Both the position numbers and the translations under genes were made by a program. Under the pieces are notes generated by a model. It was not told the origin of the DNA, did not search any database, and saw nothing but the letters and a program-made list of their open reading frames with translations. From Diadema setosum (taxonomy: Eukaryota > Echinodermata > Echinoidea > Diadematoida > Diadematidae), in NCBI RefSeq assembly GCF_964275005.1, contig NC_092700.1, forward strand, positions 15,656,617 to 15,720,616: DNA of 64,000 nucleotides. Reading direction: 5' to 3'. Below are positions 10,448-22,470 of this stretch, piece after piece. The first letter of the stretch is position 1, and the number at the start of each line of letters is the position of its first letter.

Positions 10448-10860
10448 GGATATAGATAATAATAGTGAGACTCTTATAAAGCGCACATTTCTACCTAAAA
10501 AAAGATACTCAAGGCGCTGTGGAACAGAGTACATATTGTGTCACGTTACAACAGTATCACAGAAAATAATAAGACAATAAACCAACAAACAATAGGATTA
10601 TATACGTACACATCTATACAAACAGGTAATTGTCAATTTAAATTGAAAATACATGTCTTGAGATTCTTTTTGAAACCATCAATGGAAGATGCTTCTCTAA
10701 GATATTTTGGTAGGCCATTCCATAGTTTCGGGCCCATACTTAATGAAAAAGCCCGATCCCCCCAATTATACTTGATTCGAGGTACCTGTAATTTTAGAGA
10801 GTTTGATGAACGGAGATTACGTGGTGGTTGGTGAAGATGAAGAGTATAGGGACCATGCAT
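10448..10860 (-). mobile_element. LINE 3' remnant (C-terminus of reverse transcriptase ORF plus tail)
   Basis: On the minus strand the frame at 10633-10860 encodes YNWGDRAFSLSMGPKLWNGL followed by PKYLREASSIDGFKK, the conserved C-terminal segment of jockey/CR1/L2-type ORF2 proteins. About 180 bases further on is CAGCGCCTTGAGTATC, then GTGCGCTTTATAAG and an ATT-rich end, the usual 3' tail. The element is strongly 5'-truncated and inactive. Confidence 0.8.
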
Positions 10861-13800
10861 GTGTATTTTGATTTATGAGTGAAATGATATCCAAAAATGA
10901 TAATAAATGAATAAATCTCAGTTGTTTGAAACGTATAGGCATATAAACATCTTGCAAAATCAAGCAAATCTTTTGCATTTCCCCGAAGGATAAAAATATA
11001 CACACCCTTATCCACACTGCAATGCCTACACACATACATCGACACGAGTACACACAATCCATTTTATAGTGTAGAAGCAGTACCACTGATTCACAAATTC
11101 ATACGCAATTATACATTATGCACGAAAAGTATCGCATATGCACAAACACACACGTAAATAACAATTTGCACTCAAATCCCATGTTGACAATGATTATAAA
11201 CACAACAGCATACCATTCGATGTTACAGATTTTCTGTGTCGAATTCTGTCATGTATCTTTATTATGGATGAAAACTATTCATTTACATGTACATAAAATC
11301 TTAGTTTGACGATAAAATTAATGTATACATCCTATGTTCTCTGTGAAGAAGTGCATTGGTCAATAAAACTTCTCTTGCTTGCGCAGTAATGTCAATTTGG
11401 AAAGCACAAACTCATTAAATGTATAATGAATTGATTATTTTAGAACAAATTTTTAGTCATTTATTGTACAAACTAGTGAAACTATGAGATCATTATGATT
11501 TTCATTTCGTCTATAAGTTGCTATTTTTCGAATTTTCCAAATTCCGTATTCTTAGGTCAGTCCATGGGGTTGGGTTCGCTTTTGTGACGTAATGGAACTA
11601 AAAATCCAGGCCTCATTAAATCCAAGCAAATATCTGCCAGTAATGACTTTAAGAGAGAAAACGATATCCCAACAAGTTTTACTGCTAGAGTATTCGGGGT
11701 CATCACACGAGACGATTCATGGGTGCTGCAATATTTCAAAGGAAATGATTTATTGCTAGTTTTTAATATACGTATATGATGGATGTCATTGTAACGAAGG
11801 TATGAAAGCTAATTTGCCGTGCAGCAAATCCACGAAAGATTTCTGATTTAAACATGCATCAATATAATCAGGGGGCAAAGTTCATATCGACACAACAGCA
11901 AAACTTAACAGCATTTGAAATGATATTCATTTTGAAATGAAAAAGTTGATACCTCCGTTACATGGACATCATGCAGAACTGTTGACCCAACCTGATGGAC
12001 TGACCCTATTGGGCAGAGCAGCAAGAAACCTAATGGTTGAAGTGAAAAACAAAAATCAGTCATTAATGGCACTTTGAAAGGAGAAATAAATATGTTTTTC
12101 TCATTGATGTTTCAATAAATTAGATCTACACGACAAACTTTACAGCCCAATGCAGTTATGAATTCGCCAGTTCCGGGTGTGATAGACTAAAGATTATTCA
12201 CAAGGTGAAAGGCGATGCTCTCTTGAGTGAAGTCGAGCTGAACATTTAACCGTCTAATTTTTTCATGGATTTAATGCTAATACATTCTACAATTAAAATA
12301 ATGAAGATCATTCACTGTTCGTTTTGACATCTTTGACATGTCGAGCAACAACTGGTATCTGGTCCAAGCCACAACCTGAGCATAACATCAACTTGAAGCT
12401 GCCAGATTACAGGCTAATCAAATGAAGAGACTATACGGAGTAACATACAACGATTCATTATGTCCGTATGTTTTCAAAAACAAAAACATTATTTAGCTCC
12501 TCCCATCCCACGCACACATACTTATTAAACACGCCCGTACCCTGCCTAAGACGTTCGACGGCCCCTGATCAAAAACCTTTCCTTCTGTAAAAGCAGTGTA
12601 TTTCTAGTTGTAGAATTCTTTTTCTTCCTTATTTTCCTCAATGTGCATCCAGAAATATTCACATTCGTCTTTAAACCTATATGAAGATGATCTATACTCC
12701 CACTTTTTATTCCGGTTCTCATTAGCTTATACCCCATAATGATCTGCAGTATGGCACAATATGCGTAGTTCGTTATATTCATATAAATTGTATTAAAAGG
12801 AGACTCTTTCAATAAAGTGTAACGTCAACAGTCGCCTATCCCATCAAACAAAATAATTCAACAAAAATAATGACACATTGATGAAGTACGCATGACGACG
12901 CATATACTTTAGTAACGAATCAAACCATTTTCAGCAGCACCAATTCTGTGTACTAATTAAAATGAATATGTTACCATTGTCATCTTAATCAATATTGCTG
13001 GTTTTCCCATGATTCTGTAAGTTTTCAAGTTAGCCTCACATCATTTATAGGCCTACAACGAGCTATGTTAAAAGAATCTATATGGCAGGACGCACATCAC
13101 AGGATGTTGTATACTGTCTTAGTTCTGTTCTAGTTTATAAAGACCGTGCAGGTACCCCTCCCTCCATTTCGCAGGGGTTTTGTGTGGCTGGTATCTAACA
13201 GGATACTCATTGTATATCACTGCAAAGAAGCAATCACTGGTTCGTTATAATTGATGTATAGAGACCGTCATCACAAGGAGAGCTTGGCATCCTGCTTGAC
13301 TTGGATGTTGGCGTCATTGAGGCAAATACAAACGTGTATATTACCGATCATTATTTAGATTGTAGCACTGGGAAAACCGAGAGAAATGTTTGGACAATAA
13401 TTCCTTTTTGTGCATATTTTGACATGAATTCCACAGTGTTTTTTTAATGGTGTTTTGTGTCCTATTTTTGGTTTTACGCTTGCGTGGTATTATGTGTGTG
13501 TGTGTGCACTGATGTGTGATTGTTCATGATTATTGAAAACAGTGCATTTATTATTTTTTCAAATAATTTTTGCAACACCACATTTTGATTAACCTGTTTT
13601 TTGAAGAAAAAAAACCACCAAAAATATAAAACACGGATGATATAATATGCACGAAGCACATGCATATAAAAAGATGCATTCATCCCGAGCATACATAGTT
13701 CCTGATCATTATCCAACCCATCACCATCCAATCCGTAACTCAGGCAGCGGCGACACGGTGCTAGTCTGTTAATGTTTATGGAACAGCTTCAGCCGATCCA

Positions 13801-15402
13801 GAACTCTTGCATTCCCAGATTTCGCCAGGCTCTAATAGCCTGAGTTCCAGACCAACAGATAAACAAAAGTCGTCATACAAAAAGAAATTAGCTGTAAGTT
13901 GATCATGTATAGTCATTCAATCCAAACGGATCATCGTCGTTCCGTAGATTGTTGACCAATATTTTCAGCTATCAAAAGTATAGAAACCAGAGAGCCCACA
14001 TTCAGTCACTGAAGCCAATGAAAAACAGTGACCTGCTTCCAATCCAAAAATCAAAGGACAGAATCTGACAGTCACAGACCCCCATTCTCATCTATAGGCC
14101 TAACTACCCGAGGAGCACAAACTCGACACCAGAGGGAGCATAACAATATTGCACTGCTACTAGGATTACTGTCATATCATAATGATACTTTGCATTTTTA
14201 TACAAGTCACGGAAACAGCGAAGTATATAGGATTACATTTTATTTACGCAAGAGTTTCCTACCATGCCTACAGTGTGGCGGGCACAATTTCATGGTGAAC
14301 ATGGAGGACAAAATAATAGGACTCGGAAACGGAATAAAGATATAACATTGTATAATGACACAACCATGCCTTACATCTAGCTATAACAATATTGTCCCGT
14401 TGTTAACACCCGCCAAGCATTGTCTGGAATGTCAAAGCGAGGTTTAACCACCTTGTCTTCTATATCCGTGCGAGGAAAATTCGCCTCATACGTAATAAGT
14501 CTTGCCAACTGTAAAAAATATAGGGCCTATTCATGCAGGATATTTGAAATAGATAATGATACGGGGCTAAATTACACAGTCATGTCCTCGAGCATCTCTT
14601 ACCAAGTATTACATGCACCCAATGAAAAACTACACATCTCTTGCTTAGGCACCTATAGTATATTCTAGCAATCATGCAAACTCGTAGCATGCCCAAATCA
14701 TCACGATGCATAAATTTCAATAGATCTATATAACCTAATTAATTCGTTGAAGCTTTGAGTGAAAATAATTATGACATTGATAAAAATTCCATAATTTCCA
14801 GCTCTCGACTTTGGCTTTGATTGCAGTTGCTATTGTTATATGTGTATGATATTTACGATGCTGTTGATTACTGGGGGGGGGGGGGGGTCTCCCTTTTCCA
14901 CTGCACATCACCAACGTGCACCACGAAACGGAGCCTCCGTGCAACAGATGTTACTTGTGCGCGACTTGAGACGAGACTAGTCCAGCTGAAGAATTCCGTG
15001 GAGACGGTAAACAATACAATTCGATGAAATTTTAGCACTTTTTTACAACGGATTTTCCTTCTCCTTGTCATCACTGTTCATCATCCAGGTATGTCAGATT
15101 AATGATGTTTGTACAGATTCCCATATCTTGGAGTCGGTGGTCAGTGAAATTATGTTATATTGAATTAGCTCGTGTGATGTGTACTGCAGTAGTCCCACAT
15201 ACTAATACTTCTGTTAGTTAAACAAGCCGCCAGTAATTTAATTTTAAATGTCTTCGATGAAATAAAAATGGTGGTAATTTCAACCTTCATGACTTTATAA
15301 CATATATGATATCCCGTTCGATTGTGTAGACAGAGCAGTAAAATTTTTACAGCTCATCCGATCAGAGTCAGAGTCGGAGACTGTGACCACACGTAAATTT
15401 AC
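10861..15402. other. gene-poor stretch
   Basis: No exon chain or recognisable protein similarity was found. Open frames are short and lack family motifs. A G-run at about 14873-14887 is a simple repeat. Undetected small exons or non-coding RNAs cannot be excluded. Confidence 0.4.
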
Positions 15403-15502
15403 ACATGGTAATTAGCTACACGCAGCTGCCGTCGCTTCGCGACAGCGGCTGCGTCCGTGTCGCTTCGCGACAGCGGCTGCGTGTAGTTAACATGGTAATT
15501 AG
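15403..15502. mobile_element. 74-bp palindromic insertion with 13-bp direct flanks
   Basis: ACATGGTAATTAG occurs at 15403-15415 and again at 15490-15502. Between them is a GC-rich element starting CTACACGCAGC and ending with its complement GCTGCGTGTAG. Two copies of GTCGCTTCGCGACAGCGGCT, each with a TCGCTTCGCGA hairpin, fill the middle. It could be a small inverted-repeat transposon, or a local duplication with palindromic filler. Confidence 0.6.
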
Positions 15503-17465
15503 ACCGTTCTACACGGATGTTGACAATGTGACAATGGCAATGCAGTAAAATTAAAAATTGGCTCTAAAATCTGCATTCTACGAACTAGAAATAGAATCTA
15601 GATGGTCTATATGAACAAGGATAAACTGTGACTTCAGAACGTGAGTATGGGCAGGTAATCTACACTCCTTCTGAACCTTCTGATAGTTGTAGCCAGCAGG
15701 GCAGGGCAAGACTCTGCATTGTGAGTGCCTCAATATCATTGCCAATTCACTGTAGGCCAGGCCCACAGGCCTTTGTGTAACTACCTAGTATACAGTATAC
15801 TATGGTTCTACAGCATGTGTGTATATGTACAGGCAAGGTATTACCGGACACCATGGTATTACTGGACGCGCACATTTTTGTGTAATTACTAATGACATTC
15901 TGTACACGCGAGACCTCGTACAATGTAGATTAGCCTCACTTTACTTTGTGTGGACCGAAATCGCAAAAAAGTGACATAAAAATGTAAAAACACAAAGAAA
16001 TTCACATTTTACCTCAAATTTATAGTTGAGTGACCTGCACCCCGTCATGTAGTTAATATTTATGCATGTTTGAGTCTCATTTTGTGACTGAAATTCTATG
16101 AAATCCCACTCACATACAGGAAAAATGGTGAAGACTGTTAGAACCAAAAGTTCACTGATCGATATCGGAAATTTGTAGCTATCCTCCTCAAACGAGAATG
16201 ATGCGGAATAGTTGTGCGCTAAAAGGGCCCGCAACTCGTCACCCGTGCATGCAGCTCCTATAGACAAAGCACGTAAAATAGAAGTAACCAGTTAGTCAAT
16301 TTCTCACAAGATTTTATTGCGTGAACTGTTCGAAATGTTCACGGCAGACATTTTACTGTAAAATACGAAATTTGAGCCTCATTTGCCAATTTTTTTCTTT
16401 GTCATCTGCTCGGTGAGAATGTGTACGGTGATTTGTGAGATGAATTGTGGTTCTGGTGCAAGGATAAGGTGCGAAAGACGTCGATCATTTCATTGCGAAA
16501 ATCGTGTCCGGTAATACAATGCGATTTTGCACCGCACAAAAAGACAACTTTTTTTAGAGGGGTATGTTTGAAGCTTATTTTCTAAAAACTGGAGCGAACA
16601 ATGTTGACAAAAGCTGGCTGAATTCGTAATTTCCAGGAGTCTGTGAATAAGTGGTGTTAATATTTTTAACCGAAAGTTCATCCTCTGAGTACGGAATTCA
16701 AAGCCACGGAAAAAAAAGCGTCCGGTGATACGATCTACTCTCCTACATGTTTGTATTTCCAATTTCATGAACATGTTCCTTTCCATAAAAGTTCTTGCTA
16801 AAAATTAGTTCTTGTACAAAAGACACAGTTTTTATGGTGTAATCATAATACTATGATATCAAGGAGAATTGCATGTTCATACATGTGAATGTCTTGCCAT
16901 ATTTCCAGTGCCTTTTATGGTAGACCTTTATGTGCCACATTTGCATGCCTGACTTGGTCAATGACATGCCATGTCCACATATTTTGCTCAAATGTACAAA
17001 CCTGCCCACCCAAACTGATAATATTGATACATTGCCATTAGCCACACGACAATGACAGGCTCTTTACTTGAGATTCCATTCCTGTACAAGTAAAGCTCTT
17101 ACATTATGTGAAAATATGATTGAATCAGTGTTTTACATAGTTTTGGGAGTTATTGTAAATTCTAAGTTTCTTTCACTGTTTTGTGGGCAAAAGTCATACC
17201 TGGACAGTAATTAACTACTGGTCATTTGAAAGAAAAATAGTAATTAGATTTGGTACAATTTATAAAATTTATGTCATGGAAGCAGAGTTTGGCATTTTCT
17301 CTACAACTTTGCTTGTTGCATATGTCCAGAGGAGCAAAAGTCTATAAAAAGCACCAAAACCTGGATTTGAAAAACATTAAAGTGTTTAAATTCCAAAAGC
17401 ATGCCTACCTTGCAGTCTTGGATTAATGTGGCCCACAGTGGGCTTACACTGTTGCACATATAAAG
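15503..17465. other. no gene seen
   Basis: AT-rich sequence with short open frames only. No exon chain, RNA gene or clear transposon boundary was recognised. Confidence 0.4.
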
Positions 17466-17931
17466 TTAAAGGGGCTGTACAGTACTGGTTGAGGTGGGGA
17501 TTTATGTTTTGAACATTCCTAAGTGAGATAATGAGAAACCCTTTATGAAATATGAAAGAGCATGCAGGGATTCAATGTTTATTTGATGAAAATTAGTTTT
17601 CAAATGGCTGAGATATCCAAAAAAGTGATAATAATAAAGACTACAGGCCATGCCTTTTATTAGGATCTCTTTATTTCACCTTGTTTTTGGATATCTCAGC
17701 CATTTCAAAAGTGGTTTTCATTAAATAAACTTTTGATACCCCTTAGAATTGCATGCTCTCTGACATCTCATGGAGTAGCTTCTGAATATCTCGCAAAACG
17801 TTAACCCGTTGAGGACGGACTGATTTTGCTACAACACACATTTCCCATAGACACCTGCCCGAGTATACTCGGGACTCGTCCTCAACGGGTTAAAAGCTAA
17901 AACCTCGACCAGAACTGTACACACCCTTTAA
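17466..17931. mobile_element. foldback element family B, copy B1 (carries a nested element)
   Basis: The left end is AAAGGGGCTGTACAGTACTG and the right end is the complement of AAAGGGTGTGTACAGTTC. Inner arms share TGGCTGAGATATCCAAAAA and its complement. The 85-bp TTAA element at 17805-17889 is inserted in the right arm. The empty site is visible in copy B2. Confidence 0.8.
17801..17893 (-). mobile_element. 85-bp TTAA-flanked MITE, copy P1
   Basis: TTAA lies at 17801-17804 and 17890-17893. The 85-base body has perfect 13-bp terminal inverted repeats (CCCGTTGAGGACG) and an inner palindrome CCCGAGTATACTCGGG. TTAA target sites and terminal C-runs are typical of piggyBac-type elements. The body is too small to code, so it would depend on a transposase in trans. 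Its orientation is opposite to P2. Confidence 0.85.
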
Positions 17932-18892
17932 GGTGTTCATAAGTCCTTTCCTTTAGTGACAGCATTGTCAGACAATCTCTGCAAAGAGTAACATTAAATA
18001 CTTTCAGGGAGTTCACATCCTTTTTTACCATATTTGCTAATTAGTACCAGAATACTGTACACATTGTAACTCGATAAAGTTATGAACATCATAGATATTT
18101 TGCTGGAAATGACCATGTTGAAACTTACAAGTGCTGCATCAAGCCAGTCCTGGAGGGAAAAAGAAGATCCATGTGCTGTCAAAGTTAGCAACCAATAATA
18201 ATCTAGACTCCTAAACTAAGATCTGTGCATGATTCACATTAATGTACTGTATGTATCCAGCAAAGGCTTGAATATGATACAAATTTCAGTGCAAAAGCAC
18301 ATCAATGAGATTTCTAATATTAGAGGTGGAGATTATATGTTTAGTAAATTATGCAAACTGCTGTGATTTGTCAATTCTGTTTAAAAAAAAAAAAAAGGAG
18401 TCTGGAAAGCACTGTGGAAAATCAAAGAAAGGATTTGAGTACTTGTAAGCAAGTTCTGCATACATTACAGCTCAGGGTCTCAAAGCCCACAAAAAAAGTA
18501 GGCCAAAATAAATTCCCCCTATGTTGTTTAAAAGAATTTAAGCTTTATAGGGACATAAATAAAAATTGGACCATTCTGTCCTATCCAATTAAAAAAATGA
18601 TTGAAATTCATAGTGTAAGAGCGAGGTAGGAGGTGCAATTTCATAGATAAGGAGAAGAAAAGATTGGAATCACTCAGGCCTGCTGCATACAGCTTACAGT
18701 AACAGTGAAATTAAGTAGCAATATATTTCATTTCCTTTTTAAACCGGCACCTGTCAGAAAATGTATGTATGATCCAGAGAAACTGCTAATATCTTGACGT
18801 GTTTGTTTGTTTTTTAGGTTGCCAAATTTTGACAGCTTTATAGTAAGCAAGAAAAAAAAAAGACTAAGTAACTCTCCCAAGTAAGACAAACT

Positions 18893-18985
18893 TTAACCTG
18901 TTGAGGACGAGTCCCGAGTATACTCGGGCAGGTGTCTATGGGAAATGCGTGTTGTAGCAAAATCAAACCGTCCTCAACGGGTTAA
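18893..18985 (+). mobile_element. 85-bp TTAA-flanked MITE, copy P2
   Basis: TTAA at both ends, body 18897-18981. It carries GAGTCCCGAGTATACTCGGG and the terminal repeat with one change (CCTGTTGAGGACG). Confidence 0.85.
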
Positions 18986-21216
18986 CAAATTGAGCTGGCC
19001 AACTCAAATGACATTATATTAGTCCATTAACAGAGAATCCTAATCTGAGCACTTCTTTTTGTGGGTCACAAATGATATCTGTTGATGCATGAAGTCAAGA
19101 GACTTTCTAAATTCTGGGCTTACATCAGCTCTTCTTTGAGTGAAAGTAAGTTTGGTTTGTAGACGTTCCTCCCCACATCATTCATCCTTGGAAGCATAGA
19201 CATATTTCAGTTTGGAAAATTGGACATAACTGATAAATCACAATAGCATGTACCTTATTTGATACAGACATGTTACATAATGTTATAATCAACATCAAAG
19301 TTGTTAGAGTTACTTCTGCTAGTACTATTGATAAAGATGATAATGACAGTGATTTAAAATTGACATTATGATGATTGTTTTGATCATAATGTTTGCCATT
19401 TCAGAACACCTTTTAGTCATTATTTTATTCATTTTAAAATTGTGCACGATGCAATCCAGTTGTTCAAAGTTTAAAACAGTCTATAATCCAAAATGACTCA
19501 AGAATCTATGTGAACTTTATGTTAGGTTGTAATCTTCTTAAACAATTTGATACTGGTTGCTTCCAGAGACACAAGCTTGAGTTGTGGTATACCTTTGACT
19601 TGTCCGATATAAGTGAAAAGCCTTTCTTAGGCCCACAGTTGTACTTCTCGTTGAGGATACATGTTGTAGATGACAATGTGGTCCATGAAATGGTGGAGCC
19701 CCTGTTGGCGATAGCAGTGTGCTGTGAGGTAAGATGGGTCACTGTCCTTTTTCAGGATGCGTTGGAGGAGGATGGACATGACCAAAATGCTTCGTGTTGA
19801 TTGATGACCAGTAAGGCAAAGTAGGCATGCTCATTCAATTCAAAGCATGATGATGTGCAGACATAAACTACAACTGTAGCTGTTTCCTTCCTGTTGCCAT
19901 GGCAGCAACACCTGCAAGTGGCATCCATTTATCGTTTCCACCAACTTTATGGCTCTGAGCATTGGCTCTCATCGCAGAACTCCATGATGCAATTCTAGTG
20001 AGGTTTGTCAGAAGCAGGGACCAAGTGCAGTCCGTCACGACAAGTAGCCACCTGACATGGATGAGAAGCAAGGAGCTCGGGCACAGTGTGCAGGGCAGTT
20101 TGAGACTGGAGCTTAAAAACCCTCTAGATGTTCCCCAGCTGATCACAATCCAGCTTTGAAGACAATATTTGCTCTCATGACGTCAGCCTCCTCTCGCAGC
20201 CAATATAGCTGGACTGGTACCAGAGGACTTTTCCCTTTCTCTCTCTCTATCTTGTCTGTATATTAAATCCCCTTTGCCTGTGTGACTTTTTATAGATTCC
20301 CATTGAAAACATGGGCGATCGAGCATAGCAGTGACATATTTCCTCTTATTGACTCTTTTGTGATGTCTCCATGGCGATACACTTTTAAGCTCTTCTGGCT
20401 TGAAAGAGCGCACAATCCAAGAATGAGTGTCAGCACACCGTGAAATGAATAGAATAATGGAGAGAGAAATGAACCAAAGAAGACAAGGAGCAAGAGAGGG
20501 AGATAGGGAGGGAGAGAGAGAGGGAGGGGGCGGTTGAAGGGAATTTAAAAAAAAAAAATTGTCTAAGTACTGTCCGTACATTATTCTTCACACCAATATA
20601 GCTTGTGCTCACAGTGTTCATAATCTGCATCAGATTTGTTACAGTCAGTTGTGAATTGAGGAAAAATGGCTTTCAGAACAACTGCCAAAAGAAACTCTAT
20701 ACCATGAACTGCACACAGGTTATGTGTTTGGACAGGCTTAAGGAGGATTATCCCCTCTTCTATGCCCTCTCTTCTGGTTGTACTGTGAATGTGGCTTAGC
20801 TTACATGTAGCTGGGATGGCAGTCAATAGCTACTTGTGTCAGCAACGACAAAGAGTCATCTATGTGCTATGCTAACTGTGATTGCTTTCGACCCATGTGT
20901 CTAGGATAAAATCCATACATGTTTGCTTAGCGTCTGCTTGCTGTTTCCATGGAATCCCAAACAACTTTTATTGCAGTAACCTCCCTGTAGCGGTGCAACG
21001 GTCATACTTTTATGATGGCGTGTGCTCATAACTGCAGGTGCAATTTTGCCAATGCAAATATGATTTGCATTGTATGAGATTCTCCAGCAAATCAGCAAAC
21101 TTTGTACTCTTTAGCATACATCATGCAAGCTATGATGTTCTACAGCTCATACGTTGGGAGGTGACATACAGTGGGATATGATTCGTCAGAACAATCATTA
21201 CAAAGTTTTTGAACTA
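18986..21216. other. upstream region of ankyrin gene, no assured exon
   Basis: Short open frames lie on both strands at 19506-19800 and 19868-20160; neither shows a family motif. Their overlap and moderate GC could mark an old exon, a processed copy or regulatory sequence. Confidence 0.3.
20176..20206 (+). promoter_or_regulatory. candidate promoter elements (CRE-like and CCAAT-like)
   Basis: CATGACGTCAGCC (a cAMP-response-element-like TGACGTCA) is followed within about 20 bases by GCCAATAT. This lies about 2 kb upstream of the ankyrin-gene start codon. The motifs are short and could occur by chance. Confidence 0.25.
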
Positions 21217-21784
21217 CAGGGCAGTACCTTTATTGAATGAAGCATTATTTACGACATGGAAAAGTGATCAAATCAAGACATTGTCTTCATTCCATCGTGT
21301 TGTTTGACTCTCGGAAGCATATTAAGTTACAAGCAGAGAGAACTACAAGCAAGTTTTCTTGTACAAAGAGTTGTTATATCTGCATGATTAAATTGAGTCA
21401 GCAGGCAACAGAATGTCTCTGTGTACAAACACCCAGATGATGAGGAAACCTCAGTGTTGGGGATAACAAAGGGTTTATCCCATGGTAACCACCTAGTTAT
21501 CAGGGCAGTACCTTTATTGAATGAAGCATTATTTACGACATGGAAAAGTGATCAAATCAAGACATTGTCTTCATTCCATCGTGTTGTTTGACTCTCGGAA
21601 GCATATTAAGTTACAAGCAGAGAGAACTACAAGCAAGTTTTCTTGTACAAAGAGTTGTTATATCTGCATGATTAAATTGAGTCAGCAGGCAACAGAATGT
21701 CTCTGTGTACAAACACCCAGATGATGAGGAAACCTCAGTGTTGGGGATAACAAAGGGTTTATCCCATGGTAACCACCTAGTTAT
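21217..21784. repeat. exact 284-bp tandem duplication
   Basis: 21217-21500 and 21501-21784 appear identical by eye, both starting CAGGGCAGTACC and ending CCACCTAGTTAT. Each copy has the same 67-codon open frame, which has no recognisable homology. It is a recent duplication or an assembly artefact, just upstream of the ankyrin gene. Confidence 0.9.
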
Positions 21785-22160
21785 ATTGACTTACTTCATT
21801 GGCACCTTATGCACTGTAATATTTCTTCTCTCTTGAAGAGTGCGTTACAGTGGTAGTGGCATGCATAATTGTGAACTCGACAGCAGGACAGATCACAGTG
21901 GTACATGTATCTATGACAGGGAAATTCCCATTTTAGTGTTCCTGCTTTTTTGTGGCCATTGGAAGTAAAACTTCAGGTGGATTGTTTCTTAGTGTGTGCA
22001 TTCGTGGGATTGTAGCAATGCATCTCACTTCCCAGGAAACGGTGCATCAGAAGCACAGAGCCAAGTAGAGGAGGTACAAAGAGGCAGCTATAAATTGTGT
22101 CTACCCTCTCAAGTGATCACTTGTATGTGTTCAACAGTCTTGGTGATTAGTCTTGAGAAA

Positions 22161-22470
22161 ATGGCAAAGAAGTGCAAGGGGGACTCTCCGGAGATCCAGA
22201 CATTTCTGGACCGAGAGAAAACCATGCCGTTTCAGGAAAAAATTGACTTTCTAGTGACGGATCACAAGGCGCCATCAGCTGACGTCATTGACCACAGACC
22301 ATTTGGGATGTCTAGTGAATTGTTGACATATCATGCCAAGCGTTCTGTGTCATTTTCAGAAGAGGTCAAAGCAAATGCCGTACCAAGCATGAGGAGACAA
22401 AATTCGGTTGAGTCAAAGTTGACAACCATAGGAACACCATCCAGTCTTGTTGTAAACCCATCTGTCACAG
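22161..22470 (+). CDS. ankyrin gene exon 1 (N-terminal leader)
   Basis: The start ATG at 22161 has a good context (GAAAATGG). Further in-frame ATGs upstream (for example near 22126 and 21996) have poorer context. The donor is GTCACAG|GTTGGT, phase 1. The product has acidic and Ser-rich stretches (RSVSFSEEVK) and no ankyrin repeat. Confidence 0.7.

Noticed and set aside
19506..20160. Open frames on both strands upstream of the ankyrin gene
   Set aside because: No recognised domain, no consistent splice pair and neither strand is preferred; kept only as an unexplained region.
21237..21724. Two identical 67-codon open frames
   Set aside because: They are identical only because of the 284-bp tandem duplication, and show no coding signature.
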